Part shown: positions 34,478 through 44,665 of the stretch, in pieces
Layout: every line of letters starts with the position of its first letter
How positions within the stretch are numbered: position 1 is the stretch's first letter
DNA from: Herbaspirillum sp.
GTDB lineage: Bacteria; Pseudomonadota; Gammaproteobacteria; Burkholderiales; Burkholderiaceae_D
DNA length: 64,000 nt
Assembly: GCF_017744395.1 (NCBI RefSeq)
Contig: NZ_JAGIBI010000001.1
Location: forward strand, 496,001 to 560,000
Direction of reading: 5' to 3'
Translations under genes and position numbers: made by a program
Notes under the pieces: generated by a model
The model's input: the letters and a program-made list of their open reading frames with translations, nothing else
What the model was told of the DNA's origin: nothing
Databases searched by the model: none

Positions 34478-34833
34478 GACTCCTTGATCCGGGATGTTTC
34501 GTCCCGGCCATCTGAGGCGCAGTTTTCTTTCGGCGCCTTCTTGCCTGCAAAGCCATCGGGGCATGGTGATGCGGGCAATTTCATTTTCACCCGATACATC
34601 CCATTCGCCGCTGCGCGATGTCGCGGCGGCGGTTTCCATTTTTCCTACAGGGAAAAGCGGAGCAGTCCTATCGCATGGCGCAAGTCGCCTCGTTACCCTG
34701 TGATCCTGCCCTGTATGCGGCAGGGTAAGGCCCTGAGGCTTATCCAGGCCGCATTTGGCGATATCGGTGCGTTGCCTTCACCAGGCTGCCACGCCCACCC
34801 CGCCCAATCCCCCAGGAACAAGGAGCCGGACCA
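34478..34833. other. Intergenic region before pgi with hairpins
   Basis: Contains a stem-loop at 34489-34507 (CCGGGA-N7-TCCCGG) followed by a short T-rich stretch, a possible terminator for the small membrane protein. A nested stem lies near 34695-34727 (TACCCTG...CAGGGTA enclosing CCTGCC...GGCAGG). The second could be a leader element of pgi. No coding frame stands out. Confidence 0.4.
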
Positions 34834-36540
34834 ATGACGTCTTTGCCCGCCAGCGACATCCAATTGCCTCTCTTCCTCCATGCGCGGCGCGAGCCGCTGA
34901 CCGAAAAAAGCGCCTGGATCGCGCTCGATGAACATTACCGCAACCGCGCACGCCACTTCCGGCTGGAACGCCTGTTCGCCATAGACGGCAAACGCGGCGA
35001 GAGCATGGCCGTCGAAGGCGTCGGCATCTATCTCGATTACTCCAAGAACCTGGCCACCGCCGAGACCATGAAGCTGCTGATGCAGCTGGCCCGGCAGTGC
35101 AGCTTGCAAGAGCGCATCGATGCCATGTTCCGCGGCGACAGGATCAACCACACCGAAGGGCGACCGGTATTGCATACCGCCTTGCGCAAGCCGGCCGGCA
35201 CGCGCCTGGTGGTCGATGGCCAGGACGTGGTGGCGCAGGTGCAGGAAGTGCTGGGCCGCATGGCGCATTTCGCGGACCAGGTGCGTTCAGGCCAGTGGCT
35301 GGGATATACCGGCCGCCCGATCCGGCACGTGGTCAATATCGGCATCGGCGGTTCCGACCTCGGCCCGATGATGGCGTATGAGGCCTTGCGCCACTACGGC
35401 AAGCGCGATATCGGCATGCATTTCCTGTCCGACGTGGACGGCGCCGCGCTGCAGGAAACCGTGCGCGCGCTGCCGGCCGAACAGACGCTGTTCATCGTCT
35501 GCTCCAAAACCTTCACCACGCTGGAAACCATCACCAATGCCCATGCCGCGCGCGATTGGCTGGTTGCGCAACTGGGCGACGAGCGGGCGGTGTCGCGCCA
35601 CTTCGCCGGCGTGACCACCAACATCCGGGAAGCCGAGCGCTTCGGCATCGATCCGGAGAACACCTTCGGTTTTTGGGATTGGGTGGGCGGCCGCTATTCG
35701 ATGGCCAGCGCCATCGGCCTGTCGACCATGATCGCCGTCGGACCGGAAAATTTCCGCCAACTGCTGCGGGGCATGCATGACATGGACGAGCATTTCCGCA
35801 CCGCCGCGCCGGAGAAGAACCTGCCGGTGATCCTGGGCATGCTCGCGATCTGGTACGCCAACTTTTTCGATGCGGCGACCCAGGCGGTGCTGCCGTACAG
35901 CCAGTACCTCAAGCGCATGCCGGCCTACCTGCAGCAACTGGCGATGGAAAGCAACGGCAAGCACATCACCGTCAACGGCGAGGCCGTCAATTACCGGACC
36001 TCGCCGGTCTACTGGGGCGACAACGGCATCAACGGCCAGCATTCGTTCTACCAGATGCTGCACCAGGGCACCCAACTGGTGCCATGCGACTTCATCGGCT
36101 TTTGCAAGCCGCTGGAACAGAGCGGCGACCAGCATGAACTGCTGATGGCCAATATGTTCGCGCAGTCCGAGGCCCTGGCCTTCGGCAAGAGCGCGGCCCA
36201 GGTGCGCGACGAGGGCACGGCCGAAGCGCTGGTGCCGCATCGCGTATTCGACGGCAACCGTCCCAGCAACAGCATGCTGCTCGACAAGCTCACGCCTTAC
36301 AGCCTGGGTACGCTGGTGGCCTTGTACGAGCACAGCGTATTCACCCAGGGGGCGATATGGAATATCGATTCCTTCGACCAATGGGGAGTCGAACTGGGCA
36401 AGGCGCTGGCCAAGCGCACCGCATCGCAATTGCTGGACCACAGCCAGCCGCTGCGCCATGACAGCTCCACCAATGCCTTGATACGCCGTTTCCGCAACTA
36501 CAATCGCAACGGCGGTTTGCAGGCCAGGAAGGCCGCCTGA
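34834..36540 (+). CDS. pgi: Glucose-6-phosphate isomerase
   Basis: 568 residues. Diagnostic segments are [40 protein letters not shown], and [21 protein letters not shown] with the active-site His/Glu. Length fits the bacterial enzyme (about 550). AAGGAGCCGGACCA sets ATG 34834. It interconverts glucose-6-phosphate and fructose-6-phosphate in the cytosol. Monocistronic, between two long spacers. Confidence 0.96.
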   Translation: MTSLPASDIQLPLFLHARREPLTEKSAWIALDEHYRNRARHFRLERLFAIDGKRGESMAVEGVGIYLDYSKNLATAETMKLLMQLARQCSLQERIDAMFRGDRINHTEGRPVLHTALRKPAGTRLVVDGQDVVAQVQEVLGRMAHFADQVRSGQWLGYTGRPIRHVVNIGIGGSDLGPMMAYEALRHYGKRDIGMHFLSDVDGAALQETVRALPAEQTLFIVCSKTFTTLETITNAHAARDWLVAQLGDERAVSRHFAGVTTNIREAERFGIDPENTFGFWDWVGGRYSMASAIGLSTMIAVGPENFRQLLRGMHDMDEHFRTAAPEKNLPVILGMLAIWYANFFDAATQAVLPYSQYLKRMPAYLQQLAMESNGKHITVNGEAVNYRTSPVYWGDNGINGQHSFYQMLHQGTQLVPCDFIGFCKPLEQSGDQHELLMANMFAQSEALAFGKSAAQVRDEGTAEALVPHRVFDGNRPSNSMLLDKLTPYSLGTLVALYEHSVFTQGAIWNIDSFDQWGVELGKALAKRTASQLLDHSQPLRHDSSTNALIRRFRNYNRNGGLQARKAA

Positions 36541-37090
36541 GCCGGCTTGTCATCCGGATATTTCCGGATGACAAATCAAGCGCCGCGCACAAGCCACACA
36601 CAATAGACTTCGACGTTGCCGATCCGGGCAGTATCGCTTGCGCGCGACAATTTCCGGTTTGTCCTACAAGCAAATACGGCGGCGTCCGATACGGCTCAGC
36701 ATTGCCGCCGCGTATGATCGCAAGGCCGCTCAAGAAGCGGCGCGGTACGCCATGTTCCATTGTTGTGCATGCGATTGCGGCAATGATGTCCATGGGAAAT
36801 ACCGGCCCTTATTTTTCACAAACAAAGTCATCCGGACCGGCAGAGTTTGGCTAAAATGAATTGGCCGGTGGTTGTGGAAATCGAATGTGTTTTCACTTGG
36901 GCGGCAAGGTGTGAAAGGCCATGCCGCCGATGAAATGCAAGGAAGAAGCGATCGCGTTTTCGCAAGCCCGGCACGCTTCGCCAGCCACAGGAGGCGCAGG
37001 CCGCAGTGCGCCGCCGCGAAGCGGGATTGCGTCTTGGAAAACGCAGTGAACAGGTATTGCCAGCTCTGGAAATTTGACAGGGGAAGTGTC
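36541..37090. other. Intergenic region after pgi with a 12-bp hairpin
   Basis: A perfect 12-bp stem (TTGTCATCCGGA, loop TATT, TCCGGATGACAA) lies at 36547-36574, directly after the pgi stop, with no T run. It could serve as a transcript-end stabiliser. The rest shows no convincing gene; a short frame at 36638-36859 has no ribosome-binding site and no recognisable content. The region right of 36800 presumably contains the promoter for the next gene. Confidence 0.4.
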
Positions 37091-37477
37091 ATGGACAAGT
37101 CCGATTCTGCTCATTCGACCGACAAGAACATCGCCATCCAGCAAGGCGATTGGGACGCATACCGGAACCATATCGGAAGCCATGCCGCCGAGCCGCCGAA
37201 ACCGGCGGACGAGTGCGAAGAGGACGCCCGGGAAGTCCGCAGCGCGCTGGCCGATACACCGCGCGATTCATCCGGCCAGCCATTGCACAGCGAGGAAGAT
37301 ATCCTGGCTTACCGCCGCCAATGCGCGCGTGCCTATATCGGCATGAACGGGCGTTTGGGCGGGCGCGCCTACCACGCCAACGAACCGGTGATCCTGACGC
37401 CTGAAGCCGTCAATGAATTGGCCGAACTCAACCGCATCTTGCGGGAAGAGCGCGCGCAAAAAAAGAAGGTGCGCTGA
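37091..37477 (+). CDS. Soluble hypothetical protein, charged
   Basis: 128 residues, MDKSDSAHSTDKNIAIQQGDWDAYR at the start. No signal peptide or membrane segment. It is rich in Asp, Glu, Arg and Ala, with a central SEEDILAYRRQCARAYIGMNGRLGGRAY and a C-terminal helix NELAELNRILREERAQKKKVR. AGGGGAAGTGTC precedes ATG 37091; the frame is open further upstream without a better start. I do not recognise a family. It is monocistronic, 131 bp before the hybrid kinase. Confidence 0.6.
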   Translation: MDKSDSAHSTDKNIAIQQGDWDAYRNHIGSHAAEPPKPADECEEDAREVRSALADTPRDSSGQPLHSEEDILAYRRQCARAYIGMNGRLGGRAYHANEPVILTPEAVNELAELNRILREERAQKKKVR

Positions 37478-37608
37478 CGCGCGCCTGCAGATGCCGCACT
37501 TGGCATTCTCATATAAATAACCGGGCCGATATCAGATGAGCCCAGGCCTGAGGAGCGGCGCCGAAGCCGGCATACTCAGGCGGCAACAGGCTTGCACGCT
37601 TTCACGAC

Positions 37609-40116
37609 ATGACAGAAATTTCTTGGTTGCGCGGTGGCGGTCAGACCGGCAGGAGCGTTTCCGCGTTCGACTGGAAAAGTAGCGCACTGGGCGAGCCGGA
37701 ACATTGGCCGGTGCCGTTTCGTACTTCCCTCAACATCGCGCTGCATTCGCCGTCGCCGGTCCTGCTGGTCTGGGGCGGTGCCCGCAATATTTTCTACAAT
37801 GATGCCTTCGCGGCCTGTATCGGACGCCAGCATCCCGGCGTATTCGGCGCGCGCCTGATCGATGTGCCGTTCTGGCCGGAGATCCGTGCGGCGCATCTGG
37901 CGGCGATCGAAGCCTGCTTCGCCGGCCGCGCGCAAACGCTGAAAGAGCAGCATGCGGATGCGATCGACGCTTGGTTCGACTTGTCCTATGTGCCGGTGTT
38001 TTCCGCCGACGGCGCCGGCGTCGAAGGCGTGCTGTGCACTTGTTCCGACCTCACCGAACGCCGCCGCGGCATGCAGGCGCTGCTGTCGAGCGAGAGCCGC
38101 CTGACCGCGATTTTCAATCAGGCCTCGGTATGCTTTTCCGAACTCGACCTGCAGGGGAACTATCTGCGCGTCAACGACGCCTTGTGCCGCATGCTTGGCC
38201 GCAGCGAGGAGGCGTTGCTGCAGATGACGCTGGCAGACGTAACGCATCCCGACGATGTTCCGGCCAACATGTCGATGTTCAACCGCTGTATCGAGAACGG
38301 AAAATCCTTCACGCTGGAAAAGCGCTACTTGCGGCCGGACGGCTCGTCGTTCTGGGTGTCGAGCAACATCAGCCGCATCGTCGACGCGCAAGGGCGGCCG
38401 CAGGCGATGATGGCGGTATCCACCGACATCACCGAACGCCGCCGTGCCGAAGAAGCGCTGCGCGAACTCAACGATACGCTGGAGCAGCGCGTGGCCGAGG
38501 AAATCCTGGAGCGCAGCCGGGCCGAGGCCGTATTGAGCCAGATGCAGAAGATGGAAGCGGTGGGGCAGCTCACCGGCGGCGTGGCGCACGACTTCAACAA
38601 TGTGCTGCAGATCATCGGCGGCAACCTGCAATTGATGCAGTCGGCTCCAGAGCTGGAAGAGCGGAGCCGGCATCGCGTGAAAATCGCCATCGACGCCGTC
38701 GACCGCGGCGCCAAGCTGTCGTCGCAGTTGCTGGCGTTCGCGCGCCGGCAGCCGCTGCAGCCGCGCAGCATCAACCTGGCGCGCATATTGCGCAACATGG
38801 ATGACCTGCTGCGTCGCGCAGTGGGCGAAACCGTCGAGATATCGACGGCCATCGCAAGCGGCCTGTGGAACACCATGATCGATCCCAACCAGGTCGAGAA
38901 CCTGATTATCAACACCGCCATCAATGCGCGCGACGCCATGCCGAACGGCGGCCGCCTTACGCTGCAGATCGGAAACGCGGAATTGTCCGATCCGGATTTC
39001 CTGTCGCAAGCCGACCTGGCGCCGGGCGACTATGTGGAGTTGTCGATTTCCGACAATGGTTGCGGCATGCCGCCGGAGGTGCGCGAGCGCGCCTTCGAGC
39101 CTTTCTTCACCACCAAGAAGGAAGGCGAGGGCAGCGGACTCGGATTGTCGATGGCCTACGGTTTCGTCAAGCAGAGCAAGGGCCATATCAGCATCCAGAG
39201 CGAGGTGGGCAGCGGTACCACGATCCGCATTTATTTCCCGCGCTCCCACGAGGACGAAGCCGCCATCGAGGAGCGCCATGAAATGGAAATGCTCGGCGGC
39301 AGCGAGACCATCCTGGTGGTGGAAGACGATCCCGGCCTGCGGCTGACCGTGACCGATACGCTGTCTTCGCTGGGCTATCGCGTGCTCACGGCCGAAAACG
39401 GCGAACGCGCGCTGGCCATCGTGCGCAGCGGCGTCGCCATCGACATGTTGTTTACCGATGTGGTGATGCCGGGCAGCGTACCCGCGACTGAACTGGCGCG
39501 CCACGCCCGCCAGTTGCTGCCAGGCGTGGAGATATTGTTCACATCAGGCTATCCGCGCGATGCCATCGTGCATGAAGGGCGGCTGGATACCGGGGTCGAA
39601 TTGCTGTCCAAGCCTTACCGCATCAGCCAGTTGGCGAGGCGCATGCGCCACATGCTCGCGCGGCAGGGGCGGCGCCCGCAGCTGGCGCAGGGCGGCAATG
39701 CCACGCAAGAAATGCCGGGCACCGCCACTATCCACATTTTGCCGGTGGCCGAGCGCCAGCAGCGCTTACGCTTGCTGGTGGTGGAAGACAATATCGATTC
39801 GCAAGAGCTGATCTGCGAATTGCTGGAAACGCTTGGCCATGAAGCGCATGGCGTGGCCTCCGGGGAAGAGGCGCAACAGGCGCTGGGGGATCAGGCGTTC
39901 GATGTGCTGTTTACCGACGTCAACCTGCCGGGCATGTCGGGCGTGGACCTGGCCAGGAATACGCTGTCGCGCTTCCCCGGCATGTCCATCATCTTCGCTT
40001 CAGGCTACGGCGAGATGGTGGCGCGCAATGCCGGTTTCGCCTCCCACTCCTTGCCCAAGCCTTACGACATCGCCCAACTGCAGGACATCCTCGGGAAGAT
40101 CGCGGCCGCGGCCTGA
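37609..40116 (+). CDS. Hybrid sensor histidine kinase, PAS-PAS-HisKA-HATPase-REC-REC
   Basis: 835 residues without membrane segments, so cytosolic. Two PAS domains (about 30-155 and 165-280, each ending in a DLTERRR/DITERRR motif), a coiled region, phosphoacceptor His327 in LTGGVAHDFNNVLQ, and an HATPase_c with NAINARDAMPNGG-like N box and GSGLGLSMAYGF. Then two receiver domains follow with probable phosphoacceptors Asp617 (LFTDVVMPG) and Asp770 (LFTDVNLPG). No HPt domain or output domain is present, so phosphate must pass to other proteins. No ribosome-binding site is obvious at ATG 37609. No cognate response regulator lies next to it. Confidence 0.92.
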   Translation: MTEISWLRGGGQTGRSVSAFDWKSSALGEPEHWPVPFRTSLNIALHSPSPVLLVWGGARNIFYNDAFAACIGRQHPGVFGARLIDVPFWPEIRAAHLAAIEACFAGRAQTLKEQHADAIDAWFDLSYVPVFSADGAGVEGVLCTCSDLTERRRGMQALLSSESRLTAIFNQASVCFSELDLQGNYLRVNDALCRMLGRSEEALLQMTLADVTHPDDVPANMSMFNRCIENGKSFTLEKRYLRPDGSSFWVSSNISRIVDAQGRPQAMMAVSTDITERRRAEEALRELNDTLEQRVAEEILERSRAEAVLSQMQKMEAVGQLTGGVAHDFNNVLQIIGGNLQLMQSAPELEERSRHRVKIAIDAVDRGAKLSSQLLAFARRQPLQPRSINLARILRNMDDLLRRAVGETVEISTAIASGLWNTMIDPNQVENLIINTAINARDAMPNGGRLTLQIGNAELSDPDFLSQADLAPGDYVELSISDNGCGMPPEVRERAFEPFFTTKKEGEGSGLGLSMAYGFVKQSKGHISIQSEVGSGTTIRIYFPRSHEDEAAIEERHEMEMLGGSETILVVEDDPGLRLTVTDTLSSLGYRVLTAENGERALAIVRSGVAIDMLFTDVVMPGSVPATELARHARQLLPGVEILFTSGYPRDAIVHEGRLDTGVELLSKPYRISQLARRMRHMLARQGRRPQLAQGGNATQEMPGTATIHILPVAERQQRLRLLVVEDNIDSQELICELLETLGHEAHGVASGEEAQQALGDQAFDVLFTDVNLPGMSGVDLARNTLSRFPGMSIIFASGYGEMVARNAGFASHSLPKPYDIAQLQDILGKIAAAA

Positions 40117-40253
40117 TCTCCTTCCCGTTCACACTTCCATCCCCGCCTTGCCGCCGCGCGCCAGGAGTCTCTCCGAAGGGAGCAGGGCAGTGCTTGCTGC
40201 GCGATCAAGACTTGTAAGTTTTGTTTCCTTTTTCAGCGCTTTTTAATAAAATA

Positions 40254-40272
40254 AATACGAATCGTTACTATT
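40254..40272. promoter_or_regulatory. Fur-box-like site upstream of the TonB receptor at 40305
   Basis: AATACGAATCGTTACTATT, an imperfect palindrome with the A/T spacing of Fur sites, 32 bp before the receptor start and inside an AT-rich promoter region. It fits iron-repressed expression of a siderophore receptor. Confidence 0.4.
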
Positions 40273-40304
40273 TACATTTGTATTTATTGTTTGAAAGGCA
40301 AAAC

Positions 40305-42467
40305 TTGAAACGCCACAACCCGATTCCGGCGCAGCCGCGCGCCATGATCCGCGCGCTGCGCAAGGCGCTTGTCTACATGACGCTGGCGGGTGTGCCGGCA
40401 TTGGCCGCCACCCCCGCCGCGGCCCAGTCCGCCGGAACGGCAGCAGATCCGCAAGGGGACAACTTGCCCACCGTGACCGTCACCGGCAGCGGCGAAGGCA
40501 AGCAGCACCTGCAAACCCAATCCGGCAGCGGGGCGCTGGGTTCGCGCTCAATCCTGGAAACGCCGTTTTCGGTGACCAGCGTCACCGCCGGTGAATTGGA
40601 AGACCGGCAGGTATTGAAGCTGGGCGACGTGTTCTTCGGCGACGCATCCGTCAGCGACAACAGTGGCGGCTACAGTGCCTGGGCGTCCTACATCACCATC
40701 CGCGGCCTGCCCGCGGATTGGCAAAACTCCTTCCGCATCGACGGCAAGCCTTTCCTCAGCTACGGCATCACGCTGCCTTACGGCCACTTCGAGCGCATCG
40801 ACCTGCTCAAGGGCTCGTCCGGCTTCATGTACGGCTTTGGCACGCCCGGCGGCCTGATCAACTACGTCAGCAAGAAACCGACCGACACGCCGGTGCGCAG
40901 CGTCGGCGTCGGCTATACCAGCAACGGTATCTTGAGCGAAAGCGTCGACCTGGGCGGACGCTTCGGCAACGACGGGATGTTCGGCTATCGCCTCAACGCC
41001 ACGCATGACCAGGGGGAGACCTTCAACCAGGGCCGCATCAAGCGCGACGCGGTATCGCTGGCGCTGGATGCGCGCCTGACGCGCGACCTGACCTGGGATT
41101 TCCAGGCGATCTGGCAGAACAGCAATTCGACGGACCAGACGCCGTCGATCGTCACCACCGGCCTGGCCGGCGGCAGCCTGCCGGCCGTGGTCAGCGGCGG
41201 CAACCGAACCCTGGTCGGCGGCGGCCAGCATCTGGATACCAATTTCCAGTTGTACCAGACCGGCCTGAGCTACCGCATCACGCCGGACTGGAAGGCCAAC
41301 CTGAGCTATAGCCACAGCACATCCAAGCGCTTCCGCAACGAAGGCATCGCCACCCTGACCGATACCGCCGGCAATTACGCAGACTGGCGTTCGGATTCGC
41401 GCGAGGGGCATGTGTTCGACCAGTGGCAGGCCATGCTGGAAGGCAATGCCAGGACCGGCTTCCTGGAGCACCAACTGGTGCTGGGCGCCTCCTGGCAGAA
41501 GCAGGTCAACGATTATTCGGTCGCCCAGTACTACCAGCAGATCGGCAGCGGCAACCTGTACACGCAAAACACCAATTCGCATGACAGTTCGACCGACCTG
41601 CAGACCTACCACGCCGGCATCATCACCCAGCAGGCGGTGTTCGCCAGCGATACCCTGAAATTCTCCGAGCATTGGTCGCTGCTGGCAGGCGCGCGCTACA
41701 ACCAGTTCCGGCAAGACGGCTTCGATACGACCGGCGCCCGTACCTCCCGCTATGACCAGTCGGCGCTGACCCCGACGCTGGCCCTGATGTTCAAGCCCGA
41801 ACCCAACACCACGGTCTACGGCAGCTATGTCGAATCGCTGGAGCAGGGCGGCGTGCCCCAGATCGGGCAGACCAACTACGGCCAGCAGCTCAAGCCGCTC
41901 AAGAGCAAGCAGTACGAGTTCGGCGCCAAGACCGACCAGCAGGACTGGAGCGCCACCGCCGCGCTGTTCCGTATCGAGCGGGCGGCCGAGTACACGCTGA
42001 ACAATACGCTGGTGCAGGACGGCCAGTCCAACTACCAGGGCCTGGAGCTGGGCGGCTCGCTCAAGCTGGATCGGCAATGGCAACTGGGCGGCAGCCTGAT
42101 GTTCCTCGATTCCAAGTACAAGAAGGGGGCGGTCTATAACGGCAACCGCGTGGCCGGCGCGCCGGACATGGTGGCGACCGCCCAGGTCTCCTACCTGGTG
42201 CCGCAACTGGCCGGCCTGAAGTTGATGGCCGATGCCAAGTACACCGGCAACACCATGCTGCGCGCAGCCAACGACTTGCAGACGGCCGGCTATACGCTGC
42301 TCAACCTCGGGGCCAGCTACACCACCCGCATCGGCAAGTACGACACCACGTTCCGTGCCGCCGTCAACAACCTGCTGGACAAGCGCTACTGGCAATACCA
42401 GTATGAGAACTACATCAAGCCCGGCGATCCGCGCACCTTCAGCTTGAGCGCCAAAGTGGACTTCTGA
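40305..42467 (+). CDS. TonB-dependent siderophore receptor
   Basis: About 720 residues. A signal peptide ends near 41 (AAAQ|SAG). The plug domain has NLPTVTVTGSGE, FSVTSVTAGELEDR, and RIDLLKGSSGFMYGFGTPGGLINYVSKKP, typical of siderophore receptors. The C-terminus ends in a beta-barrel strand with terminal Phe (FSLSAKVDF). A TTG at 40305 is chosen since AAAGG sits 6 bp upstream; ATG 40344 lacks a site. Its stop overlaps the start of the PepSY protein gene. A Fur-box-like site precedes it. The siderophore cannot be identified. Confidence 0.93.
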   Translation: MKRHNPIPAQPRAMIRALRKALVYMTLAGVPALAATPAAAQSAGTAADPQGDNLPTVTVTGSGEGKQHLQTQSGSGALGSRSILETPFSVTSVTAGELEDRQVLKLGDVFFGDASVSDNSGGYSAWASYITIRGLPADWQNSFRIDGKPFLSYGITLPYGHFERIDLLKGSSGFMYGFGTPGGLINYVSKKPTDTPVRSVGVGYTSNGILSESVDLGGRFGNDGMFGYRLNATHDQGETFNQGRIKRDAVSLALDARLTRDLTWDFQAIWQNSNSTDQTPSIVTTGLAGGSLPAVVSGGNRTLVGGGQHLDTNFQLYQTGLSYRITPDWKANLSYSHSTSKRFRNEGIATLTDTAGNYADWRSDSREGHVFDQWQAMLEGNARTGFLEHQLVLGASWQKQVNDYSVAQYYQQIGSGNLYTQNTNSHDSSTDLQTYHAGIITQQAVFASDTLKFSEHWSLLAGARYNQFRQDGFDTTGARTSRYDQSALTPTLALMFKPEPNTTVYGSYVESLEQGGVPQIGQTNYGQQLKPLKSKQYEFGAKTDQQDWSATAALFRIERAAEYTLNNTLVQDGQSNYQGLELGGSLKLDRQWQLGGSLMFLDSKYKKGAVYNGNRVAGAPDMVATAQVSYLVPQLAGLKLMADAKYTGNTMLRAANDLQTAGYTLLNLGASYTTRIGKYDTTFRAAVNNLLDKRYWQYQYENYIKPGDPRTFSLSAKVDF

Positions 42468-43699
42468 TGCGCGCATTCCTGGTCATCCTCCACCGCTGGT
42501 TCGGCCTGGCGGCCGCGGTCTTTCTTTTCATCGCCGGGGCCACCGGCGCCGTCATTTCCTGGGACCACGAGCTGGATGCCTGGCTCAATCCGCGCCTGTT
42601 CCATGCCGACAGCGCCAGCCGGCCCGGCGCGGGCGCGCCCAAAGGCGGGCTGGAACTGGCCAACCTGGTGGAGCAGGCGGAGCCCAAACTGCGCGTGACC
42701 TATGTGCTGGCCGAGAGCGAACCCGGCCATACCATCGGCATGGTGGTCGAGCCGCGCATCGATCCCGCCACCGCCAAGCCATACCCGCTGGACTACAACC
42801 AGATCGCGGTCGACCCCGTCACCGCCGATATCCAGGGGCGCCGCATGTGGGGCGCGGTGTCGCTGTCGCGCGAGAACCTGCTGCCGTTCCTGTACAAGCT
42901 GCATTACACGATGCACCTGCCCGACATGGGCGGTTTTGAAACCGGCATCTGGCTCATGGGCATTATCGGCATCGTCTGGGCGCTGGATTGCTTCATCGCG
43001 CTCTACCTGTCGTTTCCCAACTGGCGCAGCTGGCGCAAGTCGTTCGCCTTCCGCTGGCGCGAGGGCGGCCATAAGCTCAACTTCGACCTGCACCGCTCGG
43101 GCGGCGTATGGATCTGGGCCTTGCTGCTGGTGCTGGCGGTGACGTCGGTATCGATGAACCTGGAGCGGCAGGTCATGCGGCCCCTCCTGCAAACCGTTTC
43201 CAGCCTGACGCCGGGGCCGTTCGATACGCGCACGCCGGTGGCGCCCGGCAAGGCCCGCGAGCCGCGCATCTCGCGCGAGCAGGCGGTCGAGCTGGGACGG
43301 CGGGAAGGGCTGAAACTGGGGCTGGCCGATCCGGTGGGCGGGGTGTTCTATTCCCCGATGTTCGGCGTGTATGGCGTCGGCTTCTTCCAGCCCGGCAACG
43401 ACCATGGCGATATCGGCCTGGGCAATGCCTGGCTGTACTTCGACGCCGATACCGGCGCCTATGCCGGCGGCCGCATACCGGGCAGCGGCAGCGCCGGCGA
43501 TATCTTCCTGCAGGCGCAGTTCCCCTTGCATTCCGGCCGCATCCTGGGCCTGCAGGGACGCATCCTGATCTCGTTCATGGGGGCGCTGGTGGCGATGCTG
43601 TCGGTGACCGGCGTGGTGATCTGGGTGCGCAAGCGCCGTGCGCGCCTCCAGCAGCGCGCACGCCTGGCGGCTACCGCCGCGTCCGCCGGAGCGCGCTGA
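42467..43699 (+). CDS. PepSY-associated transmembrane protein (PiuB-type)
   Basis: 410 residues with four or five transmembrane helices. The first is at the N-terminus (VILHRWFGLAAAVFLFIAGATGAVISW), the next include FETGIWLMGIIGIVWALD and GGVWIWALLLVLAVTSV, and the last is ISFMGALVAMLSVTGVVIWVRKRR. The FHRxxGL-like start and paired His (LHRWFGL, DLHRSGGVW) are family hallmarks. These inner-membrane proteins are co-encoded with TonB receptors and are thought to help reduce or release iron from siderophores. TGATG overlap with the receptor gene shows coupled translation. Confidence 0.9.
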   Translation: MRAFLVILHRWFGLAAAVFLFIAGATGAVISWDHELDAWLNPRLFHADSASRPGAGAPKGGLELANLVEQAEPKLRVTYVLAESEPGHTIGMVVEPRIDPATAKPYPLDYNQIAVDPVTADIQGRRMWGAVSLSRENLLPFLYKLHYTMHLPDMGGFETGIWLMGIIGIVWALDCFIALYLSFPNWRSWRKSFAFRWREGGHKLNFDLHRSGGVWIWALLLVLAVTSVSMNLERQVMRPLLQTVSSLTPGPFDTRTPVAPGKAREPRISREQAVELGRREGLKLGLADPVGGVFYSPMFGVYGVGFFQPGNDHGDIGLGNAWLYFDADTGAYAGGRIPGSGSAGDIFLQAQFPLHSGRILGLQGRILISFMGALVAMLSVTGVVIWVRKRRARLQQRARLAATAASAGAR

Positions 43700-43718
43700 A
43701 GGTTGGCGCGACGGCGCG

Positions 43719-44501
43719 CTATGCGGCATCGTGGAATATGATCCCCAGCGTGTGCCGCTGTCCGCTGCGCAAGCGCGACACGCCGTGGCGCAGGTTGACC
43801 CGGTAGACATGTCCCGGCCCGCGCACGCCTTGCACCGGCCGCTGGCTGACGGCGAATGCCACCGCGTCGCCCTGACACAGCGGCACCACTTCCGGGCGCG
43901 ACTGCATGCGCGGGCGTTGCTCGGTCAGCACGAATTCGCCGCCGGTGAAGTCGCGCCCCGGTTCCGAAAGCAGGATCGCCACTTGCAGCGGAAACACATG
44001 CTCCCCGTACAAGTCCTGGTGCAGGCAGTTATAGTCGCCGCTCCCGTAGCGCAGCAGCAATGGCGTGGGGCGCACCTGCCCGGCATCATGGCAGCGGCGC
44101 AGGAACCCGGCGTGCGTGGCCGGATAACGTACATCGATATCCATCATGGCATTCCAATGGTTGGCCAGCGGCGCCAGTTGCGCATAGAAAGCGCTGCGCA
44201 GCGCCTGCACCGGTGACGGCAGCGGGTAGCGGAAGTACTGGTACTCGCCCAGGCCGAAGTTGTGGCGCGCCATTACGATGCGCGAGCGGAACAGGCCGTC
44301 GTCGTCGTAAAGGGCGGACAGCAGCCGGGCTTCGCGTGCATCGAGCAAGCCGGGGATCAGCGCGCAGCCGCCGTCATGCAGCGCCGAGGAGATTTCTTCC
44401 CACGGTTGCGCAGCGACGCGCCGGCCGAGGTCGGCGAAAGGCGATGGAGCGGCAACATCATCAAGTGGGAGTTCGGAGGCGAGGGTGGCAGTTGCGGGCA
44501 T
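43719..44501 (-). CDS. 2-oxoglutarate/Fe(II)-dependent oxygenase (prolyl-hydroxylase-like)
   Basis: 260 residues. The iron ligands His-X-Asp are visible in NCLHQDLYGEHVFPLQ, with the distal His and the 2-oxoglutarate Arg near the C-terminus (RHGVSRLRSGQRHTLGIIFH). The double-stranded beta-helix core spans roughly residues 140-258. AAGGAT precedes ATG 44501; the longer frame from 44669 contains a hairpin-rich intergenic segment. It is convergent with the PepSY gene, 20 bp apart. A protein or small-molecule hydroxylase is inferred; it is not the PiuC/YbiX subtype, although it sits beside a PiuB-like gene. Confidence 0.85.
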   Translation of the reverse strand: MPATATLASELPLDDVAAPSPFADLGRRVAAQPWEEISSALHDGGCALIPGLLDAREARLLSALYDDDGLFRSRIVMARHNFGLGEYQYFRYPLPSPVQALRSAFYAQLAPLANHWNAMMDIDVRYPATHAGFLRRCHDAGQVRPTPLLLRYGSGDYNCLHQDLYGEHVFPLQVAILLSEPGRDFTGGEFVLTEQRPRMQSRPEVVPLCQGDAVAFAVSQRPVQGVRGPGHVYRVNLRHGVSRLRSGQRHTLGIIFHDAA

Positions 44502-44609
44502 GGCATATCCTTGTCGGCGGAGACGGAAGATGCCCAGTGTGCGCCGCTTGCCGCGAGGCCGCACTCCGCCGCTTGCTTTTGAATTGTCGCCGGCTGCCAC
44601 ATGGGCAAT

Positions 44610-44643
44610 AAAAAAGGACATGCGCGGCAACGCATGTCCTTTC
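44610..44643 (-). terminator. Rho-independent terminator of the universal stress protein gene
   Basis: On the minus strand AAAGGACATGCG pairs with CGCATGTCC, ending in a TTTTTT run. It starts about 23 bp after the usp stop. Confidence 0.88.
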
Positions 44644-44665
44644 GCTTTGCCATTCCCAGCTTGCT

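Noticed and set aside
36638-36859. 73-residue frame after pgi
   Set aside because: No ribosome-binding site, mixed composition and no family pattern.
40221-40304. TonB receptor start extended to 40221
   Set aside because: The added segment covers the Fur-like site and promoter and disrupts the signal peptide.
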